Shown in pieces: positions 9,157 to 19,149 of a DNA stretch of 64,000 nt. Numbering within the stretch: position 1 is the stretch's first letter; every line of letters begins with the position of its first letter. Below the pieces are notes generated by a model. It made no database searches. It had not been told where the DNA came from and saw only the letters and a program-made list of their open reading frames with translations. Made by a program: the position numbers and the translations under genes. Source of the DNA: Vibrio orientalis CIP 102891 = ATCC 33934 (lineage in GTDB: Bacteria > Pseudomonadota > Gammaproteobacteria > Enterobacterales > Vibrionaceae); contig NZ_ACZV01000004.1 of NCBI RefSeq assembly GCF_000176235.1, positions 992,001 to 1,056,000 of the forward strand. Direction: 5' to 3'.

Positions 9157-11067
9157 ATGACTCTATATAAACAACTTGTCGCGGGAATGATTGCGGTTAT
9201 TTTGATGCTGTTGATCTCAGTGTTTATCATTGAGTTCAATACCACGAGAAGTAACCTCATTCAGCAGCAACGCTCTGAAGTGAACAATACCATCAATACG
9301 GTCGGCTTAGCACTTGCACCTTACCTAGAGGACAAAGATCAAGTCGCTGTTGAATCGGTGATCAATGCACTTTTTGATGGTAGTAGCTATTCTATTGTTC
9401 GTCTGATTTTCCTTGATACTGGAGACGAGATTTTACGCTCCTACCCTATCAAGCCAACAAACGTACCGAAATGGTTCACTCAGCTAAATCTATTTGAAAA
9501 GATCCACGATCGACGTGTTGTGACCAGTGGATGGATGCAGCTTGCCGAAGTTGAAATCGTAAGTCACCCTGGGGATGCCTACACCCAGTTGTGGCTCGCG
9601 TTTGAGCGCCTAGTCATTGCATTCTGTCTTATCATGTTGATTGGTTTACTCTCGATTTCTTTCATCCTTAAGCGCGCACTGCGTCCATTGCAGCTTATCG
9701 TCGATAAAATGGAGCAAGTGGCTCGCAATCAGTTTGGCGATCCTTTACCTCGCCCTGCAACTCAAGATCTGATTTATGTGGTTGATGGTATCAACAGTAT
9801 GTCAGCTCAGTTGGAGAAATCCTTTAAGGCTCAAGCTAAAGAAGCACAGCAATTGCGTGAGCGTGCTTACATCGATCCCGTCTCTCAGCTTGGAAACCGT
9901 GCTTACTACATGAGTCAGCTTAACTCTTGGATTGGTGAAGGCGGTATTGGTGGCGTTGCTATTCTCGAAGCCAGCTTCATTCGAGAGCTTTATGATGATA
10001 AAGGCTACGAAGCTGGCGACGGTATGGTTCGCGAACTTGCCGATCACCTTAAAGTATCACTGACGGCACCTAACGTGACGTTAGCACGTATCTCTACTGA
10101 AGAATTTGGCTTTATTCTCCCTAACATGGAAGATTCTGAGCTTAAACTGGTAGCAGAAAGCATCGTCACCTATGTGCAAGATATCAATGCTGACCCGACG
10201 GGTATGGCAACATCGAACTTAGCGCTAGGTGTGGTTTATAGCAAATCTTCTACTAGCTCCACGTCATTACTAACTATGTTGGATAATGCACTCGCCACGG
10301 CTAAATCTAATCCTGAAATCACCTACGGCTACGTAACAGGCGAAAGCAGCGACAGTCTAATGGGTAAACAACAGTGGAAGAACTTGGTCGAAGAAGCAAT
10401 CAGTAACGACTGGTTCAGTTTCCGCTTCCAGGCAGCGAATAATAGCTGGGGTCAGCCATATCACCGCGAAGTATTCTCTGCGATTGAAAAAGATGGCGAA
10501 CGTTACAGTGCAAATCAATACTTGTTCGCTTTAGAGCAACTTAACGCCAGTCACTTGTTTGATGAATACGTTATTGAAGCGATCGTGAAACGTTTAGAGT
10601 CCGGAGAGTTTAAAGAACCGATAGCCATTAACATCGCTCAGAGCAGTATCTCTCAACCAAGCTTTATTCGTTGGGTGACACAGTTGCTGAATAAACACAG
10701 CTCTGTGGCCTCGTTGCTGCATTTTGAGATCCCAGAAAACTGCTTTATTAATTCGCCTCACCACACTGCCCTTTTCTGTAATGCGGTGAGAAATGCGGGT
10801 GCAGATTTTGGCGTCGATAACTATGGCCGCAACTTCCAGTCTCTTGACTACATTAACGAGTTCCGCCCTGCGTATGTTAAGTTAGACTACTTGTACACTC
10901 ACCATCTTGATGATGAGAAACAGAAATTCACACTAACGTCGATTTCTCGTACCGCACATAACTTAGGTATTAAAACAATTGCATCTCGTGTTGAAACTCA
11001 GACTCAGCTTGATTTCTTGTCTGAGCATTTCATTGACGTCTTCCAAGGCTTCATCGTAGATAAATAA
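9157..11067 (+). CDS. lapD: LapD-type c-di-GMP receptor (degenerate GGDEF-EAL)
   Basis: The 636-residue inner-membrane protein has an N-terminal helix (about 8-28), a LapD_MoxY_N periplasmic domain with the conserved SGWMQLAEVEIVSHPG stretch, a second helix (about 148-170), a HAMP segment, and cytoplasmic GGDEF and EAL domains. Both catalytic signatures are degenerate: STEEF replaces GGDEF, and EVF replaces the E-A-L motif at the start of the phosphodiesterase domain. This fits a receptor rather than an enzyme. In the family, c-di-GMP bound to the EAL domain lets the periplasmic domain sequester LapG. Genetic linkage to lapG supports the call. Confidence 0.93.
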   Translation: MTLYKQLVAGMIAVILMLLISVFIIEFNTTRSNLIQQQRSEVNNTINTVGLALAPYLEDKDQVAVESVINALFDGSSYSIVRLIFLDTGDEILRSYPIKPTNVPKWFTQLNLFEKIHDRRVVTSGWMQLAEVEIVSHPGDAYTQLWLAFERLVIAFCLIMLIGLLSISFILKRALRPLQLIVDKMEQVARNQFGDPLPRPATQDLIYVVDGINSMSAQLEKSFKAQAKEAQQLRERAYIDPVSQLGNRAYYMSQLNSWIGEGGIGGVAILEASFIRELYDDKGYEAGDGMVRELADHLKVSLTAPNVTLARISTEEFGFILPNMEDSELKLVAESIVTYVQDINADPTGMATSNLALGVVYSKSSTSSTSLLTMLDNALATAKSNPEITYGYVTGESSDSLMGKQQWKNLVEEAISNDWFSFRFQAANNSWGQPYHREVFSAIEKDGERYSANQYLFALEQLNASHLFDEYVIEAIVKRLESGEFKEPIAINIAQSSISQPSFIRWVTQLLNKHSSVASLLHFEIPENCFINSPHHTALFCNAVRNAGADFGVDNYGRNFQSLDYINEFRPAYVKLDYLYTHHLDDEKQKFTLTSISRTAHNLGIKTIASRVETQTQLDFLSEHFIDVFQGFIVDK

Positions 11068-11085
11068 CAACTATATAGGTATAGC

Positions 11086-13200
11086 ATGCAGGACCCGCTA
11101 TTAAACTCTCTTATCTACGTTAGTCGATACTATGGTTTAGCGAATTCACCAGAAGCGCTTATTAATGGCTTGCCACTCTCAGATGGCAAGCTAACCCCAT
11201 TTCTATTTCCGCGCGCCGCTGAGCGCGCAGGTTTGGTTGCAAAAGAGAATCGCTCATCGTTACTTGAAATCTCGCAATTAGTTCTCCCCGTCGTTCTTAT
11301 CCTGAAAAATGGGGAAGCGTGTGTTCTCAACAGCATGAACGAAGAGAAAACCGAAGCAGAGATCGTCACTGGCGAATCTGGACTTGTTCCAATTTCAATC
11401 AGTATCGAAGAACTCAATGAGCTTTATATTGGTCGCTATTTTCTAGCCAAGAAGCAGTTCCGCTATGACGAGCGCTCTCCCGAAGTTCTCAAGACACGTG
11501 AAGGGCATTGGTTTTGGGGAACAATATGGCAATCAAAACGCATTTATCGTGATGTACTCATTGCTTCAATTCTGATCAATCTATTCGCCATTGCGGCACC
11601 AATGTTTACTCGTTTGGTCTACGATAAGGTTGTACCAAACCTAGCGTTTGAAACCCTATGGGTACTCGCCAGTGGTATCTTTGTCATCTTCTTGTTTGAT
11701 CTGACACTCAAGTTAATGCGAAGTTACTTTATTGATGTCGCCGGCAAAAAATCTGACATCCTAATATCATCTAAACTCTTTAGTAAGGTATTAGGCATTC
11801 GAATGGAAGCAAGACCAGCTTCGGTTGGCGCGTTTGCTCGCCACCTTCAGGAATTCGAATCTATTCGTGAGTTCTTTACCTCGGCAACTATCGGCTCATT
11901 GATTGACCTTCCGTTCGCAATTCTGTTCCTTATCCTAATCTGGTTGATGGCAGGTAACTTGGTGATTGTGCCAATTGTCGGTGTTGTCATTCTGATCATC
12001 TACTCATTACTAATACAAGGGCCATTACGCCACACCATTGAAGAGGGTTCGCGTCTAGCTTCTCAGAAATACGCAAACTTAATCGAAAGCCTTTATGGCC
12101 TAGAAACAGTTAAATTGTTTGGTGCTCAAAGCCAGTTCCAGTTCCGCTGGGAAGAAGCGGTAGCGCACATGGCAAACTGGAATATCAAGAGCCGCCGCAT
12201 CACTGACGGTATTCAAAACACCGCAGGTTTTGTTCAACAAGCGTCAAATGTGGGCATGATTATTCTTGGCGTTTACTTGATTTCTGAAGGAGAGCTGACG
12301 ATGGGTGGCCTGATCGCTGCTACCATGCTCAGCGGTCGTGCTATCGGTCCAATGGTCCAGCTTTCGCTACTGTCAACACGATACAATCAAGCTAAGTCAT
12401 CGATGACTATTATCGAGCAAGTGATGCAAATGCCAGATGAGCAAGAAGAAGGTAAGCGCTATATTCACCGCCCGATTGTCCATGGCAAAATTGAGCTGGA
12501 CAAAGTTACCTTCCACTACCCAGACTCTCCAATTGCTTCGGTGCGCGATTTAAGCATTACGATTAATCCAGGCGAAAAGGTCGCTATTATTGGTCGTATT
12601 GGTTCAGGTAAAACGACGCTTGAACGCCTGATTATGGGCCTTTATAAGCCAACTGAAGGCCATGTTAGAATCGATGATACTGATATCGACCAACTCCACC
12701 ATATCGACATTCGCCGTAACATTGGTTGCGTTCCACAAGACAGCCAATTGTTCTATGGCAGTATCCGCGACAACATCACGCTCGGTCGTCCACTAACAGA
12801 TGACCGTGATGTACTTGATGCCGCGAACCGAGCCGGTGTGACAGTATTCACCCAACAAGACCCAGCAGGCTTAGAGCGTCAAGTTGGTGAAGGCGGTATG
12901 TTGCTTTCTGGAGGCCAACGCCAGGCAGTAACCATCGCTCGTGCCCTGTTAGGCCGCCCGCCAGTTCTTTTAATGGACGAACCGACCAGTGCTATGGATA
13001 ACCGTTCAGAAATGCACATTAAACAACAGCTGGCTCAGTTAAAGCAGAGTGAAACTCTGATTTTAATTACCCATAAAACATCAATGCTTGACGTGGTAGA
13101 CCGAGTAATTGTCATGGAGAAAGGTTGCGTCATCGCTGATGGACCAAAATCCGACGTACTCAACAACCTTAAGCAGGGTAAAGTGAGAGCGGTAAACTAA
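11086..13200 (+). CDS. lapB: Type I secretion ABC transporter (LapB-like)
   Basis: The 704-residue exporter has an N-terminal C39-peptidase-like domain (about 1-130), membrane helices (about 155-420) and an ATPase domain (about 465-700). Walker A is IGRIGSGKTTL (near residue 505), the ABC signature is LSGGQRQAVTIARALL, and Walker B is PVLLMDEPTSAMD. The peptidase-like domain starts MQDPLLNSLIYVSRYYG and lacks the catalytic cysteine, as is usual for exporters of RTX adhesins, where it serves as substrate docking. It closes the lap operon; a strong terminator follows. The adhesin substrate and the outer-membrane channel must be elsewhere. Confidence 0.94.
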   Translation: MQDPLLNSLIYVSRYYGLANSPEALINGLPLSDGKLTPFLFPRAAERAGLVAKENRSSLLEISQLVLPVVLILKNGEACVLNSMNEEKTEAEIVTGESGLVPISISIEELNELYIGRYFLAKKQFRYDERSPEVLKTREGHWFWGTIWQSKRIYRDVLIASILINLFAIAAPMFTRLVYDKVVPNLAFETLWVLASGIFVIFLFDLTLKLMRSYFIDVAGKKSDILISSKLFSKVLGIRMEARPASVGAFARHLQEFESIREFFTSATIGSLIDLPFAILFLILIWLMAGNLVIVPIVGVVILIIYSLLIQGPLRHTIEEGSRLASQKYANLIESLYGLETVKLFGAQSQFQFRWEEAVAHMANWNIKSRRITDGIQNTAGFVQQASNVGMIILGVYLISEGELTMGGLIAATMLSGRAIGPMVQLSLLSTRYNQAKSSMTIIEQVMQMPDEQEEGKRYIHRPIVHGKIELDKVTFHYPDSPIASVRDLSITINPGEKVAIIGRIGSGKTTLERLIMGLYKPTEGHVRIDDTDIDQLHHIDIRRNIGCVPQDSQLFYGSIRDNITLGRPLTDDRDVLDAANRAGVTVFTQQDPAGLERQVGEGGMLLSGGQRQAVTIARALLGRPPVLLMDEPTSAMDNRSEMHIKQQLAQLKQSETLILITHKTSMLDVVDRVIVMEKGCVIADGPKSDVLNNLKQGKVRAVN

Positions 13201-13225
13201 TCCGCGATTAGCTGCTTGTAAAAAG

Positions 13226-13257
13226 AAAGCCATTCGAGTTACCTCGAATGGCTTTTT
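13226..13257. terminator. Terminator between lap operon and chitinase
   Basis: AAAGCCATTCGAG, loop TTAC, CTCGAATGGCTTT and then TT: a perfect 13-bp stem with A/T flanks between two convergent genes. It is likely to work in both directions. Confidence 0.92.
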
Positions 13258-13280
13258 ACTATTTAGCTAGAAGAGTAAGG

Positions 13281-15821
13281 TTATTGGTTAGTCGCGCAAC
13301 TCGCGACGCCAACTTCTTTCCAAACGCCCCACTCACCTGATTGCGTTGGGTCATCACCTTGTGTCCACCACTTCGCTTCCCAGACTTTGCCAGACCAAGA
13401 AACTTGCTCTCCACCGTTATACACAGAGCCTGGTTGCCACAAGTTGTCACACACTTCACCACCAGTAGATGTTTTCGCGACAACAACTACGGTCGACGCA
13501 GAAGACTCAGCTTGTCCATCATTGACTGTTACCGTAAAGGCTAACGAAGTGTCTTGAGTGTATTCAGCCGCAACAAAGCTTACTGTCGCGCCATCAACCG
13601 TTGCAGTAAGGCCTGCAGGGATGATCCATGTGTAAGTAAGCACATCGTTATCCGCATCAGTTGAACCAGATGCATCAACAACGACCACATCTCCTGCATT
13701 TACGTTAGCAGGCGCAGTAACTGAAGCTACTGGCGCTTCATTAACTGGAGGAAGATCTTTAGGGTTAACCGTTACAACCACAGTGTCAGTTGAGGTCGCA
13801 CCTTCATTGTCAGTCACAGTAATCTTAAAGGTTAGCGTTTCAACTTGAGCAACTTCTGCTACATCAAAGCTTGCCACTGCGCTGTTTGCTGAACTTAGCG
13901 TTACTGGAGTGCCAGAAACTTGCGTCCATTGGTAGCTTGCAATTGTGCCATCAGAGTCACTTGAAGCACTACCATCAAGGCTAACGCTCGCAGGGCCAAC
14001 AACTGTCACATCTGCGCCCGCATTCGCGACTGGATCACGGTTTTGCGGTGGACCACCAGCTAGACCTTCATGCATCGCATTTAGGATATCACCGTTATCA
14101 GCATCAATTTCCCAAGAGAATAGACCCGCTAGGCCTAGGTTACGTACATACGCGCCTTTTACTTTAACTGAGCGGTCATCATCAAACGTGATTAGTTGAC
14201 CCGTTGTCGGGTTCCATACCCAAGGAGCCTCAGCTTGTGCGTCATAGCCGTATTGGAAACCATTGATTCCTTGGATGTTGTCACCCAACATGAACGACTT
14301 AATACCCTTATAATCAATAACACCGTCTTCCCACACACCTTGCGCAGTAGAGCCTTTTAGCTTGCCGTTACCAACACCCGTCATAGGATCAGCTGGATCA
14401 GATAGTGTTTCTGGCATTACACCTTCCCAACCACGGCCATACATTGCTGCACCAAGAACAAGTTTACTTGCAGGAACACCCTGTGCTAGCAGTAATTGGA
14501 TACCGTTGTCGGAGGTGTAAGCAGGGCCTTTGTACGCTTCGCCGTTTTCATCAACACCAGTGCCATCACACTGACCAGGACGCATAAAGCTACCACAGTA
14601 CAATGCAGTTTGGTGACCGACTACATTGTTCCAGCCACCATAAAAATCGTATGTCATAGCAAAGATGTAGTCCATGTACTGAACCGCATCCGCGTAATCA
14701 ACATCTTCGATCTTATCGTGACCAACACCAATTGCTGAAGTGAGTTCATACGTTCTTCCCGTTGACGCTTCAAGCTCATCAAGCATTGCTCTTAGTTCTT
14801 GCATTAGAGCGATGTACGCAGGGCCATCATTTACTGGGTCACCTAGGTTCGCAGCTGCACCGCCACCACCAGGGAATTCCCAGTCAATATCAACACCATC
14901 GTAGAACTTCCAAGTCGTTAGGAATCGCTTAACGGACGCGACAAAAGTATCTCGGTTCGCTTTGGTAGTGAAGTCAAAGAAGGGGTCAGAAAGTGTCCAG
15001 CCACCAATTGAAGGGATAATTTTCAGGTCAGGGTTACGTTGCTTAAGTGCCATAAGCATCGCGTAGTTACCTTTGATTGGAGAGCTATATTCATGCCCAG
15101 CTTGTGGGAAACTCTTTTGAAAAGCAGCCCACGGGTCATGGATCACGACTTCGTAATCTGGCACGCCCTGACACGCGGTCATCAACGCATTGTAGCTATT
15201 ACCACCAACAGACTTAACCGATTCGTTAGGACCACAGATTGGAATGAAGCCATATAGAATATGAGTTAGGTTATCGGCTGGTAGGTTGTCGACCGTGTAC
15301 TCACGACCATAGATACCCCACTCAACGAAATACGTACCCACAACGGTATTTGGATCGGTATTGTAGGACTTATTGTTCGGATCGATATTCATGGTCAGTG
15401 GTTTTAAATGTGACCCGTCAGTATCCGCTACCGTGACTTCAACCGGAGCACTGGTACTACAACCCGTTGCATCACACGCTTCGATGGTCATTTGGTACAA
15501 GCCACCTTGGCCATATTTAAATGTCGCATCCGTTTGGCTACCGCTGATTGGGCCCGTTGCCACTTGTGTGCCATCAAAGTAGATTTTGTAAGTGTCGCCT
15601 GTTGTCCCACTCCATTGATTGAACTTAATGGTAATATCAGCTTCTTCATGATACTTCACCATTTGGTTGTAACCAGCGGGTGTTTCCATAGCCAGTTCAA
15701 TCTTAGAGAACTGCAGATTGTTCGAGCCATATACATCAACACTCGGTGCTGATGGAGCGGCTATCGCTGCGCTTGATACTGCGAGTGCAATACTAGCAGC
15801 GCATAAATTCATACGATTCAT
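13281..15821 (-). CDS. chiA: Secreted chitinase, GH18 (ChiA2-like)
   Basis: From the chosen ATG at 15821 (GAGA upstream) the protein has 846 residues, which I recall as the length of V. cholerae ChiA2. It has a signal peptide (MNRMNLCAASIALAVSSAAIAA), a ChitinaseA N-terminal domain (about 25-135), a GH18 catalytic barrel (about 160-585) with the signature DGVDIDWE (Glu near 315 as acid/base), two PKD/cadherin-like domains (about 590-780), and a C-terminal CBM5/12 chitin-binding module with WQPGSVYNGGEQVSWSGKVW. It degrades extracellular chitin. Starts 24 codons upstream (15893) or 3 codons downstream (15812) are possible but fit the signal peptide or ribosome-binding site less well. Confidence 0.95.
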   Translation of the reverse strand: MNRMNLCAASIALAVSSAAIAAPSAPSVDVYGSNNLQFSKIELAMETPAGYNQMVKYHEEADITIKFNQWSGTTGDTYKIYFDGTQVATGPISGSQTDATFKYGQGGLYQMTIEACDATGCSTSAPVEVTVADTDGSHLKPLTMNIDPNNKSYNTDPNTVVGTYFVEWGIYGREYTVDNLPADNLTHILYGFIPICGPNESVKSVGGNSYNALMTACQGVPDYEVVIHDPWAAFQKSFPQAGHEYSSPIKGNYAMLMALKQRNPDLKIIPSIGGWTLSDPFFDFTTKANRDTFVASVKRFLTTWKFYDGVDIDWEFPGGGGAAANLGDPVNDGPAYIALMQELRAMLDELEASTGRTYELTSAIGVGHDKIEDVDYADAVQYMDYIFAMTYDFYGGWNNVVGHQTALYCGSFMRPGQCDGTGVDENGEAYKGPAYTSDNGIQLLLAQGVPASKLVLGAAMYGRGWEGVMPETLSDPADPMTGVGNGKLKGSTAQGVWEDGVIDYKGIKSFMLGDNIQGINGFQYGYDAQAEAPWVWNPTTGQLITFDDDRSVKVKGAYVRNLGLAGLFSWEIDADNGDILNAMHEGLAGGPPQNRDPVANAGADVTVVGPASVSLDGSASSDSDGTIASYQWTQVSGTPVTLSSANSAVASFDVAEVAQVETLTFKITVTDNEGATSTDTVVVTVNPKDLPPVNEAPVASVTAPANVNAGDVVVVDASGSTDADNDVLTYTWIIPAGLTATVDGATVSFVAAEYTQDTSLAFTVTVNDGQAESSASTVVVVAKTSTGGEVCDNLWQPGSVYNGGEQVSWSGKVWEAKWWTQGDDPTQSGEWGVWKEVGVASCATNQ

Positions 15822-16347
15822 ACCTATTTCTCTCATTCCTTGAATGTTTGCCCTAACGTTGGGGCTAAGTCTGCTTTCGTCGAGCGAAAACATCCCTTTC
15901 AGTATTCAAGAGACTTTTTTTTAGATGAAAAAAATAAAAGCTGTTTACGAGGCAAGGTCAAAAATCAGTTTGAGGTTATCAAGGTGTTACATTGCAACTT
16001 GAATGTTGAGTCAAAATTTATAAATCCTGACATTGGCAGAATAATTTAAATAAATCTGTCACTTAGATAGGTGGTTTGACTATTTGGAACGGGTATAACA
16101 AAATAGAACACTATTACAATCTTGGCGGTAACGGGGTTAGTGAGAACGTGACTTAGATAAATGGCGAAGAACCGGAGGCTCATAGTCAAAGGTTGGCCCT
16201 TTTAGCTCATGAACTCGCTCTTTGAGCGTGATAACGACGTATGAAAAATTGATGAAATTTTCCAACTTCTTACATTTGAATATTGCAAACGTACTCTAAG
16301 CTAGGCACTCTCTTGGGGTTAAGTGCCTGTTTATTAGGAAACTCAAA
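15822..16347. promoter_or_regulatory. Divergent chitinase / yccT-like upstream region
   Basis: About 525 bp without a supported gene. It should contain the chitinase promoter (leftward) and that of the DUF2057 gene (rightward). Near the right end an inverted repeat, AGGCACT (16303-16309) and AGTGCCT (16322-16328), sits in the leader just before the ribosome-binding site TAGGAAACT. A short CGCTCTTTGAGCG hairpin lies near 16210. No RNA gene was recognised. Confidence 0.45.
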
Positions 16348-16989
16348 ATGAAAATTAAAACAACACTACTTGCTATGGCTGCGCTAGGCTTTAGTGGCTT
16401 TACTACTGCTGCTGTTACTATTGAAATTCCTGACACTGTTCAAGTGTTAGTTGCAAACGATGCACAGCCAGAGCTTTCTGGCGGATTTTTCTCGGCAACC
16501 AAGACTCTTACGCTGCCTGATGGTAAGAACCAAATTCTGTTCACCTACAACCCTTATTTTGACCAGGGTAAAGATCGTATCATCCTCGAGAGCGACCCAC
16601 TCATTGGTACCTTTACCGCGACTAACAGCGAGTTGGAGTTCGAACTTCCTGAATACCGCAATGAGCACGATGGTTCGAAGAAAATTCGTCACGTAGAGTG
16701 GAACCTAAACGACAAAAATGGTCAATCCATTGCTGTTAAACAGGACAAATTAGTCAAAGATGGCATGCAAATCGGCCGTAATCACCAAATAGAGCTTGCG
16801 GAGTACAACCGTAAAGGTGGTATCGCTGCCGTTTCCACAGCAGCGGTTGTACCTGTGACCTTGCCTGCTACCCTGCCAGCAGACGGCAAAGCAGCAAACA
16901 CAACGGCTGAAGAAATGTTGCACTTTTGGTATGACAAAGCGGATGCTGAAACACAAGCGAAGTTCAAAGCTTATATCAACAGTAAGTAA
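16348..16989 (+). CDS. DUF2057 / YccT-family exported protein
   Basis: The 213-residue protein has a clear signal peptide (MKIKTTLLAMAALGFSGFTTAA, about 22). The following sequence matches my memory of the UPF0319/DUF2057 family: VTIEIPDTVQVLVANDAQPELSGGFFS, then LPDGKNQILFTYNPYF. E. coli YccT has been linked to inhibition of curli assembly, but that role cannot be transferred here because no curli genes are in view. The C-terminal half contains a typical TAEEMLHFWYDKADAETQAKFKAYI helix. It is probably periplasmic and transcribed alone; the next gene is convergent. Confidence 0.85.
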   Translation: MKIKTTLLAMAALGFSGFTTAAVTIEIPDTVQVLVANDAQPELSGGFFSATKTLTLPDGKNQILFTYNPYFDQGKDRIILESDPLIGTFTATNSELEFELPEYRNEHDGSKKIRHVEWNLNDKNGQSIAVKQDKLVKDGMQIGRNHQIELAEYNRKGGIAAVSTAAVVPVTLPATLPADGKAANTTAEEMLHFWYDKADAETQAKFKAYINSK

Positions 16990-17012
16990 TACTGATAGAG
17001 CCAGCCTATTCA

Positions 17013-18287
17013 TTACGCTGGCTCTGCTAAATACTCACGACCTGTAGAAATTCGATAACAAATGTCTCGATTGGCCGAGATACAATCAAATACCTGTCTA
17101 TCTAACTTGCCATTTTCCACTAACTCTTCAAGAATAGTTAAGGTTTTATCAAGCGATAACCCGGCTCGATACGGTCTAGATTGAGTTAAAGCTTGGAATA
17201 CATCAGTCACCGCAACCAAACGACTGGGCCCGTCAAGCTGCTCAGCAGTCAAACCTAACGGATAACCCGAACCATCTAGACGCTCATGATGATTCGCAGC
17301 CCAGTCAATGACTAAAGAGTCTTTAAACATGTTCTCTAACGCATGACGAGAGTCCGTTGCGTGGCGCTTAATACAACAATACTCGTCGTCGGTTAATTGA
17401 TCGGGCTTGTGTAGGATACTGCTTGGAGTTTTTAACTTGCCAATATCGTGAATAAGCCCAGCGAGATAAAGCATCCGACAAGTTTGAGTAGAATAACCAA
17501 GCTTACCGGCCAAAAATTCAGCCAGACGAGCGACATGATTCGAGTGCTGATAAGTAAATGAGCTTTTTGCATCGACAATTTGAGCAAATAGCTCTGCGAC
17601 ACAAATAGATTCCTCAAGCCCTGTGTTAGATCTATGACCAAACGCGTGAACAAATTGCGATGATAAATTTTCGATATGGCGTAGCTCCATAGAGAACCAA
17701 AAATCATCACAAGTCAGAAGTTCATTCATCGATTCGACTATTGAGGGTTCGAACATTATTCCCGCGTTAGCAGCTAACTCACCGGTAATAAACTCTTTAC
17801 TCTCAGAGGTCACGTTACCATACACATCATAGGGTCTGGAGGACTGTAAGTAATCAACCCGGTCAGCTAAAAAGATCAATGCTGAAAGTTGCTTATCCTC
17901 ATCACTAATATTTGGAATCTCAGCGAGCTGTCGCCAATCCGTATGATGATAAAGAATAGGAATGGCGAACTGACTTAAAGGCTCACACGCTTTAAGTAGT
18001 TCATAGCCTTTAATGCAATGGCGCTGAGTCTCTTTGGGGATAAATGAGGTCAGTAAAACATCCAGCTCACTGCTTTCTGATACACCGCAATCGTGTATTA
18101 AGCCTAAGGCAAATGCTTTATGCGCTTTCTCTTCACTCCACCCCATTCGTATCGCACAACTGTAGGCGATGTAAGCCACTCGATGACCATGATAGATTTC
18201 ATCGTAACCTACAGCATCGAGGGCATAGGCGATTTCAAATAGCACGCGATGCATATCAACACGTACGTCTTCCTTGGGAAATTCCAT
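17013..18287 (-). CDS. Tandem HD / HD-GYP domain protein (putative c-di-GMP phosphodiesterase)
   Basis: The 424-residue cytoplasmic protein has two HD domains. The N-terminal one (about 10-150) carries HGHRV, LIHDCG and LYHHTDW. The C-terminal one (about 225-420) is a full HD-GYP with HSNHVARL, LIHDIGK, KRHATDSRH, HHERLDGSGYPLGL and VTDVFQALTQSRPYR, the residues that bind the metal centre and define the c-di-GMP hydrolase class. No receiver or membrane segment is seen. I start at the ATG 18287, which has a weak GTGAG upstream; a GTG two codons earlier (18293) is the alternative. It is convergent with the DUF2057 gene and divergent from the acetyltransferase gene. Confidence 0.9.
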   Translation of the reverse strand: MEFPKEDVRVDMHRVLFEIAYALDAVGYDEIYHGHRVAYIAYSCAIRMGWSEEKAHKAFALGLIHDCGVSESSELDVLLTSFIPKETQRHCIKGYELLKACEPLSQFAIPILYHHTDWRQLAEIPNISDEDKQLSALIFLADRVDYLQSSRPYDVYGNVTSESKEFITGELAANAGIMFEPSIVESMNELLTCDDFWFSMELRHIENLSSQFVHAFGHRSNTGLEESICVAELFAQIVDAKSSFTYQHSNHVARLAEFLAGKLGYSTQTCRMLYLAGLIHDIGKLKTPSSILHKPDQLTDDEYCCIKRHATDSRHALENMFKDSLVIDWAANHHERLDGSGYPLGLTAEQLDGPSRLVAVTDVFQALTQSRPYRAGLSLDKTLTILEELVENGKLDRQVFDCISANRDICYRISTGREYLAEPA

Positions 18288-18510
18288 ACTCACGTTTTAT
18301 TGGTATTTAAATAGTTATTATGAATACAAGGGTATACGAAAGAGGTACAAATAGACCATATCTTGTCCGTGGTTATTAACAAAACTGTGACTTACGCAGC
18401 GTGCAACATATTTTCCGTGCCAGAAATAAAGCATTTATACAACAATACGTTATGGCTATCACTGTTAGAGTTTGTTAGGTTTAGTGTTTGAAACTGTTGG
18501 AGGAAGCAAT

Positions 18511-19059
18511 ATGTTCACGGAAAAAATAGACGACGAACTTTCGCTCGCGCTAGTTCAAGAATCATTCGCTCATCAATATGCTTCACTTGTTAGCGATCAA
18601 GTTGACTATTTGTCCCAATGGCTCGCATGGCCTAAGCATTGTCAAAGCGAACAAGATTTCCGTCACTTTATTCAGCGCGTATTGCATGAATACGCCGAAG
18701 GAAAGTCTATGACCTGTGCAATCATCTATCGGGGAAAAATTGTCGGAAATTGCAGCTTTAATACGCTTAACTACGATACGCTCAATGCAGAAGTAGGCTA
18801 TTGGCTCTCTCAGAATCACCAAGGTAAAGGCATTGTTACACGTGTCGTCAATCACCTAATCGAAAAAGCCTTCAATGAACTTGGTATGGTAAAAGTACAA
18901 CTCTGTGCCGCGGTAGATAATCAACCGAGCCGACGCGTTGCCGAGAGAATAGGAATGACTTTAGAGGGCGTTCTGACTAATCAGGAAAAAGTAGGTGGAC
19001 GGATTCTCGACCATGCTATCTACGGCATCAAGAAAAGCCCTACAAGTGATACGTTCTAG
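18511..19059 (+). CDS. GNAT acetyltransferase, RimL-like
   Basis: The 182-residue protein resembles ribosomal-protein-serine/alanine acetyltransferases. The acetyl-CoA binding segment reads GYWLSQNHQGKGIVTRVVNHLIEKAF, followed by KVQLCAAVDNQPSRRVAERIGMTLEGVL, typical of the RimJ/RimL branch. The ATG at 18511 is chosen because GGAGGAAG lies 6 bases upstream; an in-frame ATG at 18472 has none. The substrate (protein N-terminus or small amine) cannot be read from sequence. It stands alone, 90 bp before the Sco/PCuAC operon. Confidence 0.88.
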   Translation: MFTEKIDDELSLALVQESFAHQYASLVSDQVDYLSQWLAWPKHCQSEQDFRHFIQRVLHEYAEGKSMTCAIIYRGKIVGNCSFNTLNYDTLNAEVGYWLSQNHQGKGIVTRVVNHLIEKAFNELGMVKVQLCAAVDNQPSRRVAERIGMTLEGVLTNQEKVGGRILDHAIYGIKKSPTSDTF

Positions 19060-19149
19060 TTGATGCTCAGCACAGTTTTAATTCTCTAACCCATGGCTTC
19101 CCATAGCGTTATGCTAGCATTGCGCCGATACAATCATGGAACGAATAAC

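Noticed and set aside
15822..16347. Possible c-di-GMP (GEMM) or other riboswitch before chitinase/yccT
   Set aside because: I looked for the conserved GEMM core and its tetraloop receptor pattern and did not find them; only short hairpins are present.
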